NCBI GenBank assembly: GCA_938743325.2
Contig: OW568902.1
Span: 1-64,000, forward strand
Origin: Pycnococcus provasolii
Lineage: Eukaryota; Chlorophyta; Pseudoscourfieldiophyceae; Pseudoscourfieldiales; Pycnococcaceae
Direction of reading: 5' to 3'
Length of the DNA stretch: 64,000 nt
Positions 11,276 to 20,381 of the stretch are shown here, in pieces (the first letter of the stretch is position 1; each line of letters starts with the position of its first letter). The notes under the pieces are model-generated. The model was not told the DNA's origin. It was given only the letters and a program-made list of their open reading frames with translations, and did no database searches. Position numbers and translations under genes: made by a program.

Positions 11276-13639
11276 ATGCTCACCACACAGTACCGTACCG
11301 CGCGGTCAATCAGGAGGCCCACCATCACGCTCAGGAGGCCAGCCACCTGTTCGCACTCGCGGACGTCAGCTGCTGCTCAGAAAACGCTCGCAGTCGCACC
11401 CAACACAAACTTTGCACGAACTGCGGCTGCGGCTGCGGCAGCACCTTGGGCGGCGTCGAACAACACACGACACGCATTCGTCGCGCCTTGCGCACTTCTG
11501 ACAAACACCACTACTATGGGAAAACGAGGCGCCGCGGAGCGATCCAACACGACAGCCGCAAGGAGCACGGCTTCGGCAACGCAGGATGCAACCACACGCA
11601 CGCCGGTCGACGCTGGCGAACGACTTGCCGCACTTCGCGCGGCAATGAAGCGCGAGGGGGTGTCAGCCATCATTGTGCCGTCCGAGGATGCACACGCAAG
11701 CGAATATCCGCCGCCGTGCGATGAAAAGCGAGGATATATCACAGGGTTCACAGGAAGTGCAGGAACGGCAGTCGTCACGTCAACCGATAACGAAAGCACG
11801 GCTCTTCTCTGGACGGACGGAAGGTACTTCCTGCAGGCGGAACAGCAGCTTGACGGCGACCACTGGTCACTCATGAGGCAGGGACTTCCAGAAACGCCTG
11901 AAGTGTCCGCGTGGCTTGCCGACAACCTGCCGGCGAACGCCGTCGTGGGCGTGGATCCCAAGTTGCACAGCGTGGGACAAATGCGCGGCATGGTGACAGC
12001 GCTCAAGCAGAAACATGTCAACGTCACAGCGCTCGAAGCGAACCTCGTGGACGAGGTGTGGGGAACTGATCGCCCCGCGGCGCCGGATAGCCAGTGGCGA
12101 ATACACGCCGCGACGTTCGCGGGAAAAACCACGCAGGAAAAACTTGTTGACGTGCGCTCGAAGCTCCGTGACATTGGCGCGACAGCGGTCATCGCTGCAA
12201 CACTCGACGAGGTGGCATGGCTGATGAACCTTCGTGGTGCCGATGTGGCGCACTGCCCCGTGTGCGTCGCCTACGCGTTTGTCGACGAATCGCGGTGCCT
12301 GCTGTACTGCGACTCCGCGAAGGTGACGGACGACGTCGCCGCACATCTAGACGAGGCTGGCGTGGAAGTGCGCCCGTACGAGTCGATATACGACGACGTC
12401 GCGTCGTACGCGACGGAGGCTGTGCAGCACCACATGGGTGAGCGGAAAATTTGCATTGACGCGTCAAAGGTTAGCTGGTGGCTTGAAAAGGCTGCGAAGG
12501 ATGCCGCCATTGACGTCCTGAAGGCTCCGGCAAAGAAGAAGGCGAAGAAGGGTGGCGACAAAAAGTTGCCGTCTTCGGAGGAAAATACAAATCGGAGTGA
12601 GGCTGAGCTCGATGCCGAGGCACATCACGCCATTCTCGTGGAGCACCCTTCGCCCATCATTGCGCTCAAGGCTGTGAAGAACGACGCCGAACTCAGCGGT
12701 ATGCAAGAGGCTCACCTTCGCGACGGCGCCGCTCTTGCGCGATTTTTCAGCTGGCTCGAACGTGAGGTTGTGAAAAATGGACGCACGGACATTGACGAGA
12801 CGACGATCGACGAGGTGCTGATCTCCGAGTTCCGAGGCAAGCAAGAGGGTTTCCTCGAGCCAAGCTTTCCAACGATCGCGGGGTGCAATGCGCACGGAGC
12901 CATCATCCACTACCGTGCAACCGAGCAGACCGCGCTGCCCGTCACTCGCAACGATATGCTGCTGCTTGACTCCGGTGCGCAGTTTGACTGCGGTACCACG
13001 GATGTTACGCGCACCGTGTACCTTGGAGAGGAGCCGGATGAAGTTGGCGAGGATGGCGACGCTGAGGCGCGCAAGCTGCGCGCGAAGTTTGAGCATTATC
13101 GCAACTGCTACACGCGGGTGCTGCAGGGCCATATCGCGCTCAGCGACGTGGTGTTTCCCACGGGTACACCGGGGTTCCTCCTTGATACGCTGGCGCGTAC
13201 GCCGCTCTGGCGCCGTGGTCTCGACTACCGCCATGGAACGGGTCACGGCGTTGGTGCGGGACTCATGGTGCACGAGGGTCCTCATGGTGTGAGCCCGAAG
13301 GCTTACAACACCACGCCACTCGAGGTGGGCATGATCGTAAGCAACGAACCTGGCTACTACGAGGATAACGCATTTGGCATTCGCATCGAAAACCTCGTGT
13401 GGATTCAAGAGGCGAGCACCGAGTACCGCTTCGGAGGCAAGGACTTTCTAGGATTTGCTCCGCTGACGATGGTTCCTCTCTGCCGCGTGCTGATTGACGT
13501 TGACGCTTTGAGCAAAGAGGAAATCAAGTGGATTGATGCGTACCACGAGACTGTACGTGAGTCGGTGGGAAGCCGCCTCGCAGGTGACGACGAGGCACTC
13601 GCTTGGCTCAATAAAAACACCGAAGCGCTTCTCCTGTAA
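11276..13639 (+). CDS. APP1: Xaa-Pro aminopeptidase (M24B)
   Basis: The protein removes an N-terminal residue preceding proline from peptides. From the ATG at 11276 it is 787 residues. The first ~110 are Ala/Arg/Thr-rich with few acids and probably form an organelle-targeting peptide. A second ATG (MGKRGAAERS, about 11517) could give a cytosolic form. The creatinase-like N-domain starts near RLAALRAAMKREGVSAIIVP. The pita-bread catalytic domain carries the five metal ligands: two Asp in LLLDSGAQFDCGTTDVTRT, His in HGTGHGVGAGLMVHEGP, Glu in NEPGYYEDNAFGIRIEN and a downstream Glu. A Lys-rich insert (KKKAKKGGDKK) sits between the N-terminal and catalytic parts. The family usually has about 620 residues, so the excess is mostly the leader and this insert. 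Confidence 0.92.
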   Translation: MLTTQYRTARSIRRPTITLRRPATCSHSRTSAAAQKTLAVAPNTNFARTAAAAAAAPWAASNNTRHAFVAPCALLTNTTTMGKRGAAERSNTTAARSTASATQDATTRTPVDAGERLAALRAAMKREGVSAIIVPSEDAHASEYPPPCDEKRGYITGFTGSAGTAVVTSTDNESTALLWTDGRYFLQAEQQLDGDHWSLMRQGLPETPEVSAWLADNLPANAVVGVDPKLHSVGQMRGMVTALKQKHVNVTALEANLVDEVWGTDRPAAPDSQWRIHAATFAGKTTQEKLVDVRSKLRDIGATAVIAATLDEVAWLMNLRGADVAHCPVCVAYAFVDESRCLLYCDSAKVTDDVAAHLDEAGVEVRPYESIYDDVASYATEAVQHHMGERKICIDASKVSWWLEKAAKDAAIDVLKAPAKKKAKKGGDKKLPSSEENTNRSEAELDAEAHHAILVEHPSPIIALKAVKNDAELSGMQEAHLRDGAALARFFSWLEREVVKNGRTDIDETTIDEVLISEFRGKQEGFLEPSFPTIAGCNAHGAIIHYRATEQTALPVTRNDMLLLDSGAQFDCGTTDVTRTVYLGEEPDEVGEDGDAEARKLRAKFEHYRNCYTRVLQGHIALSDVVFPTGTPGFLLDTLARTPLWRRGLDYRHGTGHGVGAGLMVHEGPHGVSPKAYNTTPLEVGMIVSNEPGYYEDNAFGIRIENLVWIQEASTEYRFGGKDFLGFAPLTMVPLCRVLIDVDALSKEEIKWIDAYHETVRESVGSRLAGDDEALAWLNKNTEALLL

Positions 13640-13743
13640 GAGGACGTTTCTCCATTTCTTTTTTTTTCTTTTTTTTTTCATCATTTGTTTTTCACTGCGT
13701 TGGTTGGTTTTACAAATTGTTTGTACGTGCTGTACACCACGCC

Positions 13744-14373
13744 TCACACACGGTTCGGATGTACGTTCTCTTCGGTTGTATTAAAGTAGCCAGGATTTCC
13801 CGCCGTGAGCTCAAGTTGTTTTTGCTCTTTGAAGATTGCTTTGCCTAAGACTGGGTGATGGAAAGGGAAGTAGCGTTCTTGAAACGTCCCCTCGTCGACA
13901 CAGCACAACCACTTGCCAGCCTTACAATAGTACGCGGTTATCACGAAGCCTTCTTGGAGTGTGTTGATATCCGCGTTTCCCGGGAGCTTATCCGCGACGT
14001 CCATGGAGGCACGTGCGAGCACGGGGTGGGTGCACAAGAACTTTTTGTGTTCGTTGCTCCATTCCGACGACATTTTCATGAGTTCTTCTGGCGTGACGTT
14101 GCCGATAATTTTCTTGAAAATGGCGCCGCCCAAGGCTGGGTGGTGGAACGGGAAGTAGAATCCCTTAAACGGGCCTTCGGAGGCACACCGCAACCACTTG
14201 GTTCCGTTCTGTTCCTCCAAGGATGCGAAAATGCGATCGCCCTCCGCCAGTACGTTCACCTCAAGGTTGGCCAGCTTGTCGTTGACGTCCATGGACGTGC
14301 GCGCGAGCACGGGGTTCGTGCACGCGTATCTGCCGACGTGGCCGTGTGCGTGGCCGTGGCCGCCACCTGGCAT
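13744..14373 (-). CDS. Unrecognised protein with two tandem ~75-residue repeats
   Basis: The 209-residue protein matches no family I recognise. A His/Gly-rich start (MPGGGHGHAHGHVGRY) leads into two homologous units, about residues 16-88 and 111-187. Each begins with a Cys and PVLAR(T/A)SMDV(N/A)DKL. Each continues with a KWL(R/C)C segment ending in EG, and closes with (F/Y)YFPFHHP(A/V)LG(G/K)AIFK. The close match between units, with conserved Trp, Cys and HHP, suggests a real internal duplication and a small folded, possibly metal-binding, domain. Codon use resembles neighbouring genes. It converges on the aminopeptidase gene, 104 bp away. No signal peptide or membrane segment is evident. 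Confidence 0.7.
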   Translation of the reverse strand: MPGGGHGHAHGHVGRYACTNPVLARTSMDVNDKLANLEVNVLAEGDRIFASLEEQNGTKWLRCASEGPFKGFYFPFHHPALGGAIFKKIIGNVTPEELMKMSSEWSNEHKKFLCTHPVLARASMDVADKLPGNADINTLQEGFVITAYYCKAGKWLCCVDEGTFQERYFPFHHPVLGKAIFKEQKQLELTAGNPGYFNTTEENVHPNRV

Positions 14374-14526
14374 ATCGCAGGAAATGGCCGATGGTAAGGG
14401 GGGAGAATACGGTTTCCTCGAGGGATTCGAGGGAACAACAACTACCTTGGGGGGGAGGAGAGGTTCTCTGGTTGGGAAGAAACGGGTCCACCGAAATCGA
14501 ATCTGTCATCCAACAACATAATAGTA

Positions 14527-14935
14527 CAGTCATTTGTTCTCAGTTTGTCCCACTTTTCGAACTCAGTAGGTGCCGTTGAACTAAACTTTGGAGGAACTCT
14601 GGAGGAACTTTGGAGGAACTCTGGAGGAACTCTGGAGGAACTTTTGGAACTCAAGGAGGAACTTTTGGTCGAGGAACCCTCTCCAGCGTCCCCACGCTAG
14701 GAGGCCACGGTCCAGCGTCGCAACTCTTGTTGGTTGTACCTTCAGGTTGTACGGTTGTACGGTTGGCCCCTGTCTCGATACTTTGTCTACACCAGGAAGG
14801 TGGTACGGCTTGTGGCGCCATGGCGTCATCGCAGGCGGTGGTGGCGCGCGTAGCGGCGCAGCATGAGGTGTTCAGCTGGTGAGCTGGGTGACTGGTGAGG
14901 CGTAAGTATACTTAATGTAAGTTAATGTTGTAACA
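14527..14935 (+). repeat. Left arm of large inverted repeat
   Basis: This 409-bp arm is repeated in inverse orientation at 15041-15460 with essentially full identity. It contains a short minisatellite of the 11-mer GGAACTYTGGA type at 14586-14650. Confidence 0.93.
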
Positions 14936-15040
14936 TTGTCAACAACATCTCGTTGTATACAACCTTAAGGTCAACCCACTCTCCCTTAAGGTCGCCTTCT
15001 TTAGTCTTTCCCCTCCATGTTGGTTTGATGTTGAGGAAGT

Positions 15041-15460
15041 TGTTACAACATTAACTTACATTAAGTATACTTACGCCTCACCAGTCACCCAGCTCACCAG
15101 CTGAACACCTCATGCTGCGCCGCTACGCGCGCCACCACCGCCTGCGATGACGCCATGGCGCCACAAGCCGTACCACCTTCCTGGTGTAGACAAAGTATCG
15201 AGACAGGGGCCAACCGTACAACCGTACAACCTGAAGGTACAACCAACAAGAGTTGCGACGCTGGACCGTGGCCTCCTAGCGTGGGGACGCTGGAGAGGGT
15301 TCCTCGACCAAAAGTTCCTCCTTGAGTTCCAAAAGTTCCTCCAGAGTTCCTCCAGAGTTCCTCCAGAGTTCCTCCAAAGTTCCTCCAGAGTTCCTCCAAA
15401 GTTTAGTTCAACGGCACCTACTGAGTTCGAAAAGTGGGACAAACTGAGAACAAATGACTG
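15041..15460 (-). repeat. Right arm of large inverted repeat
   Basis: Reverse complement of 14527-14935 with one additional 11-bp minisatellite unit. Confidence 0.93.
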
Positions 15461-16678
15461 TATAATAAGGGTCGGGGACAGAACCAAAGAGGCGGACTGT
15501 AAACCTAAACATGGGTGTCCGCCCCACCGAAAGTCGTAGGTGGAATAAAAACTAAGGTAGTTCAATGCGTGTTTAGGTCGAAGTCTCTTAAAGGACCTAA
15601 ACTCCCGGTATATTGCTAAAATTAAAAGTTTTGCTTGTTATGTACCGCCTCTCTTCTTCACGAGTACAATAAAAACTAAAAATTCAGAAGGGCGCCTCTT
15701 TGATTCTGTGGCCGACCCTTAGTTTTCCTCGACCCGTCGACGATTCCTCCGAGCCTATGTATTATTTCTCCCACCTGTTTCACCTTCCATTTCAGGATTT
15801 CCCCCTCGAATGATCTCGAAGGTATTGCAAACTTCAACCGACCATGTCCGGGGAAAGTTTTTCGGGAAACCTTTTCGGGGAGAATTCTGTCACGAATCAG
15901 AGAGAATTTTTCTGAAAGTGAGAGTTTTCGGGGAGAATTCAGGGGGACTGTTTGGAACGCGGCAGGCCTGCAGGGACCCTAGAAGCAAGAAATTGGAGGG
16001 GAATTCGGAGAGAATTTTTCGCTATTTGAGAGATCTTGGGGAGAATTTTGGAGAAAAACCTTCCCCAGGACATGGTCGGTTGAAGTTTGCAATACTGTAG
16101 GGTACTGTATGGGCTTGGTTTGGTTTGGTTGTTTCTTTTTCTTTTTGTTTTTTGTTGTTTTTTGAAAGCAAAGTCTTGTTGACCACCTCTGTCACTGGGA
16201 TGCACAGTACTACAAGACTAACAAGAGGTTGACCGGTGGTATATTTTCTATCAGAGTGGTGAGAGAAAGGCAGGAACCAACTTTTATCGAACTGTACCTT
16301 TATAGGCGTGACCGGCCAGGTTGACCGCCCGCCTACCCTACCTCCTTTAGAAAGTCTTGCCCACATCCCTAATCCACATAAGCCTTAACCTCAGTACTCA
16401 AGTGAGTAATGCAAGCTAGCTCAGGCTGGTGGATCCCATGATCTCCAATCATGAAAACATCTGGCAAGAACGACGCGCCACCCATACATATGTATAGGAT
16501 AAAGCTTTAGCTAAAGTTGACCACCATGTGCACTGCACATACTACCCGTACGTATGTGTACATAATAAATGTTTCAAAAGGTTTGAATTGATGTTTGCAA
16601 AATTTGATTTTTTATGTTATTTCGTTATTACCACTGGTTCATCCCGATGCTCTCTCCTCTGACTTTCATCCCCTGCAT
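15461..16678. other. Repeat-rich intergenic region
   Basis: No genes were seen. It holds the MITE-like element at 15822-16095 and, near 16480-16570, several short palindromes of the CATATGTA and GTGCACTGCAC type. Base composition is AT-richer than the flanking genes. Confidence 0.55.
15822..16095. mobile_element. MITE-like element with ~40-bp terminal inverted repeats
   Basis: Its 274 bp are bounded by inverted repeats. The outer 28 bp are perfect (15822-15849 against 16068-16095, starting GTATTGCAAACTTCAACC) and the match continues imperfectly for about 15 more. The interior repeats the motif GGGGAGAATT several times and has no coding capacity. A target duplication is not clear. Confidence 0.7.
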
Positions 16679-19228
16679 TTACCGCGTCGTGTGCCTCACA
16701 TGGCTCATGCTCAGCCACGTCAGGAGCAAAAACGCAATGCCGAACAGGCTCACGTAAAGAAACTGCATCCACTTGCCTGGCGTGCTCGCCGCACTGAGCT
16801 CGAAGAAGTCAAGCACTCCCGAACCTTTGTCTGTTGGTAGCCAGGTGGGATTCTCGGGCGTAGTTCCACCAGGTCCGAACTGGTTCAGCATCAGACCATT
16901 CCACGTGTAACGAACGAACGAGACGTCCGCGAACCATCTCCAGTATATCGGCATGTCACTCACACTGCGAAGCAGACCGGTGAAGAACAGCATGATCGTA
17001 ACCGTTAGAGGTAAAATGGTATTCGCCGCATTCATCGTCGGTGCGAGCGCGGCGACGAGGTACGCCAGCTGAACACCCGTCATGGTTGTCGCAAGCATGC
17101 ACATAATCATGTAAAACACTGAGCCTGACATCGCAGCCGCGTAGTAAACCATCACCGAAAACAGAATACTCACGGGAACAGCGATGATCATCTCTTCGAC
17201 GAACTTGTAGGCCAGATAGCTCCACACGGCGTACAGACCGTCGTTGCGCTCGCGATAGAAGAGCGGCCGTTCCTCGATCAAGCTTGGCATGTATCCAGCC
17301 GCCGCGTACGCAGGCAGGATGGCCAGCATGAACAGCAGCGCAGTCGTGTCCATGATTGGCTTAGGCTGCAGCGAACCGGCAACGCCCACGTACAGCGTGG
17401 CAATCACGACACCAAACACGAGCCCACCTAACCTCGAGGTGACCCATTTCAAATCGCGAAGGTTCGCGGGCGTGCGGTATCTGAGCAAGGCGGCGAAGGA
17501 TGTCAAACCGCACGTGTGTTCGTGTCGACGAGGGCGCAGCCATGCCCATACTTTTCGAGCCTTGCTCTTTTTCAGGCGCAGCAGGTTCCTGTTTTTCTTG
17601 TGACTCATCACCTCGCCACTTTCCTCATCGCCATCGCCGTTCATCAGCGTGTTGGACGACGACGCGGAGACCTCCGCAGAAATCGTGGCAAAAGAAAGCG
17701 TGCTGCAATCGCGAGTCAGCACGTCACGTGGGGAATCGAACATCATTGGCTGCTTCTTGGCGTTATGGGCACCACCACCGACGACGACAGCCACCTGTTC
17801 TGCGTTGCCATCCGCCGTCACGGCGGCAGCTGCTGCATCAGATTCTTCGCCGTCGTCGTCGCCGTCGTCGTGGCTGTTGCGTGTCATCAGGTGATCGGCA
17901 TTCGTGAGATGCTTTGCCGTTTTCTTGCCATACATATCAACGCGTTCCTTGTGCGTCTTGGGCAGCTGCGACGTGCGCAGAGCACCAATGAATGCACGAC
18001 GCTTGCAGGCTTCGGAGTTGAGCCAGGCACATCCAAGCGCAGAACGTACCGCCATTCCCCCCTCTTCTTCCTCGTCCATCGTGCTGTCAATGATGCTACC
18101 GCTGCTGCTGCATTCCTCCTCTTGGATGCTGCTGTTGTCGTTGCTATTGTTGTTGCTGCTGCTGCTGTTGCCTTCCGCGGTGTGCTTTTTGACTGTGCAG
18201 TTGGCAGCCCCGACGACAATCTCAAGCAAGCGCTCGGCAAGCATGACATCATCGTTCTCGACGTCGCCATCCTTGTTGATGTTTGCCAATGAAGCAAAGC
18301 TATTTTTCTTGCTGAACAAAACTGCCCCTCCGCATCGTTTCCCTTCCGAGAAGCTACCACGATCGCTGTTGTCGTCGTTGCTGGCATTGTCGCCACATAG
18401 GTGAGCCGCCTCCGTGCGAAAGTACGTCGTCGCCTCGAAAATTGGGCCGTAGTATGCCAAAATTCCTCCCGGTGCGAGCAGAACGATGTCATCGAACAGC
18501 GCAAACGCGTCACGGCTTGGACTGTGGATCGTCGAGATGATGGTCGTACCTCCGTCCGCGAGACGACGCAGGGCTGCAATGACGTCCAGCGACGTCGACG
18601 AATCGAGTCCTGATGTGGGTTCATCAAGGAGCAGGACGCGCGGCTCTGAGACGAGCGCGAGTGCGATGTTAACGCGTTTCGCCTGTCCTCCGCTGATGCC
18701 ACGCTGGAGCACAGATCCCACCTTCACGTCGCGGCATGCGTACAGGTCAAGCGTGCGTAGGAGTGCGTCGACACGCGCGTGCGCATCGCACTTGTTGATG
18801 CCTAGCAACGCGGCGGTGTACAGAAGCATTTCGCACACCGTCAGACTGGGCAGCAAATTGTCTTGCTGCTCCACGTAAGCAACCTCGCGCTTGAGCAGCT
18901 GCGGGGTTGGCTTGACGTTTGAGAACCGCACGGATCCAGAGATGGTGCCAAAATTCTTCCTTCGAGAGACGACGTCAAGCAAAGTCGTTTTCCCAGAACC
19001 GCTCGGTCCTAAGATGGCGGCGAGACGGAACGGATAGAACGAGAGCGATACGTTGTTGAGAAGCAGTCGTTTGGGCTTTTGGATCTTTGCCTTCTTCATG
19101 AAGGTTGGGCACGTCATCATCCGTGACGTCCCAGGCTGGTCGATGGCGAGGCTGACGCGATCGAGCGTGACAGTGAGTCCCACCGCAAACGCGCCGGCAG
19201 CTCCAGACTTCTTCTGGAGATGCGACAT
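16679..19228 (-). CDS. ABCG half-transporter
   Basis: The 849-residue ABC transporter has the ABC domain first and the membrane domain last, the reverse order typical of the ABCG/White family. Walker A GPSGSGKTT is at about residues 74-82, the signature ISGGQAKRV at 178-186, and Walker B LLLDEPTSGLDS at 199-210. A long acidic, Asn/Ser-rich linker (about 285-560) with poly-Asn and Asp runs is unusually large. The C-terminal ~270 residues hold about six hydrophobic segments, ending RHTTR. As a half transporter it should work as a dimer exporting lipids, waxes or other hydrophobic compounds; the substrate is unknown. The start MSHLQKK has no transit-like features. Confidence 0.92.
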   Translation of the reverse strand: MSHLQKKSGAAGAFAVGLTVTLDRVSLAIDQPGTSRMMTCPTFMKKAKIQKPKRLLLNNVSLSFYPFRLAAILGPSGSGKTTLLDVVSRRKNFGTISGSVRFSNVKPTPQLLKREVAYVEQQDNLLPSLTVCEMLLYTAALLGINKCDAHARVDALLRTLDLYACRDVKVGSVLQRGISGGQAKRVNIALALVSEPRVLLLDEPTSGLDSSTSLDVIAALRRLADGGTTIISTIHSPSRDAFALFDDIVLLAPGGILAYYGPIFEATTYFRTEAAHLCGDNASNDDNSDRGSFSEGKRCGGAVLFSKKNSFASLANINKDGDVENDDVMLAERLLEIVVGAANCTVKKHTAEGNSSSSNNNSNDNSSIQEEECSSSGSIIDSTMDEEEEGGMAVRSALGCAWLNSEACKRRAFIGALRTSQLPKTHKERVDMYGKKTAKHLTNADHLMTRNSHDDGDDDGEESDAAAAAVTADGNAEQVAVVVGGGAHNAKKQPMMFDSPRDVLTRDCSTLSFATISAEVSASSSNTLMNGDGDEESGEVMSHKKNRNLLRLKKSKARKVWAWLRPRRHEHTCGLTSFAALLRYRTPANLRDLKWVTSRLGGLVFGVVIATLYVGVAGSLQPKPIMDTTALLFMLAILPAYAAAGYMPSLIEERPLFYRERNDGLYAVWSYLAYKFVEEMIIAVPVSILFSVMVYYAAAMSGSVFYMIMCMLATTMTGVQLAYLVAALAPTMNAANTILPLTVTIMLFFTGLLRSVSDMPIYWRWFADVSFVRYTWNGLMLNQFGPGGTTPENPTWLPTDKGSGVLDFFELSAASTPGKWMQFLYVSLFGIAFLLLTWLSMSHVRHTTR

Positions 19229-20381
19229 ATCTTTTTTTCAAAACGCACCTCACAGGAAGAATTGTGAGAGATCTTAGTGCGCGCGGTTTTGGGAAGATAG
19301 GGCCACAGCCACAGAGCCACAGAACGGTTTGGTCGTGTTTGAGAAGGCTGGGAAGCAAGGAGGGCCGCAGAAAAGCAGAACTATTTGATATTCCGTCCAT
19401 GTTCGTATAGCGCAAAACAGAGTCCGAGGAAATTTCGGCCCCCTGTTTCGGTTTGAATCGAAGAGTTCGTATTTTCTGCACGAACTAAACTCCCCCTTAT
19501 TGTGCTGACGACGCACACTCTCCAGGCTTCTGTTTCCCCGGCTTGCAATTTCTTCAGGCAACTTTGAAGCAACCAAAAATACGTGGTTAACCATACGCAG
19601 TGCTGTGCTGGAGATGTTGTTCGCGGCATTGCCTGCCAATACTACATTGCGTCCTGCTGTTCTGCACCAACCTTGGCCTTGGCCAGTGGCCATGGACAGA
19701 AAATAACAAAAAGGGCAGCACTACTGCCACAAGTGACCAATGGTTAAGTGCATGTACATACTTATTATCTAAGTCAACTCATTTATGAAAAGCGAGTGGA
19801 AAGCGGCAAGCAGAAGTGTTAGAGAGAATCCACACAATACTCGCGGGCATGGCATGGCATGGCCAGGTGGAGCACGAAAATGAAAATGAAAATGACACGT
19901 GGGCAGGACAAGAAACGAAGACAGCAGACGGACAACAACAACCCTGGCACCTGGCAGGAAAATGATTCTGACCATGCCTAACTACAGAGCACTTGCAATG
20001 TAAAAGTTATACCGCCTGAACACACGAGACGATAAGTGCAATGGCGGAAGTTTCAGGTTTCAGGCTTAGAAGCCTGAAACCTTAGGTGGTTGGGTTATTT
20101 TGGTTTTGGTTTTGTTCTGTAACGCTAGACAACGTTTTCTGGCAGACGGACAACCCGAAAACCTTCCCACTCTTCCCACGGGTCCCGTGTCCTTTCCAGC
20201 GAGCGAAAAAAGAATGGGCCACGTGGACGGCCGTTTTGGTGCCCACGTGCCATGTACTTACATCACGTGCGGGATGTATTTGTGACCACTTGATTGAAGG
20301 TAAGCTTAGTTGGTGTTGCCCTCTCGAAATGAAGAATGAATCTTGCGGATATTCATTCAAAATACATTGTTTTGGATATTT
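19229..20381. other. Divergent intergenic region
   Basis: The region lies between the ABCG start and the cupredoxin-DUF305 start. Only short frames without recognisable domains are present. Simple sequence includes GCATGGCATGGCATGG (19848-19863) and AAAATGAAAATG units (19879-19893). No RNA gene was seen. Confidence 0.55.

Larger units (their letters stand above)
14527..15460. mobile_element. Fold-back-type palindromic element, 934 bp
   Basis: Two arms (409 and 420 bp) flank a 105-bp loop at 14936-15040. The length difference is one extra 11-bp unit in the right arm. The outer ends read TACAGTCATTTG in from each side and are flanked by TAATA-like bases on both sides, a possible target duplication. 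Open frames inside the arms are mirrored copies of low-complexity sequence and are not genes. The structure fits a fold-back or long-TIR non-autonomous DNA element. The near identity of the arms indicates recent origin or gene conversion between them. Confidence 0.75.

Noticed and set aside
13747-14373. Possible identity of the His-rich-start protein as the complex I B12 subunit
   Set aside because: Only the HGHAHGH start is reminiscent. The body is a tandem repeat without the membrane helix expected of that subunit.
14588-15565. Mirrored reading frames in the two palindrome arms (MEELWRN... type)
   Set aside because: They are translations of the 11-bp minisatellite and its reverse complement, identical on both arms by symmetry. 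They are not evidence of genes.
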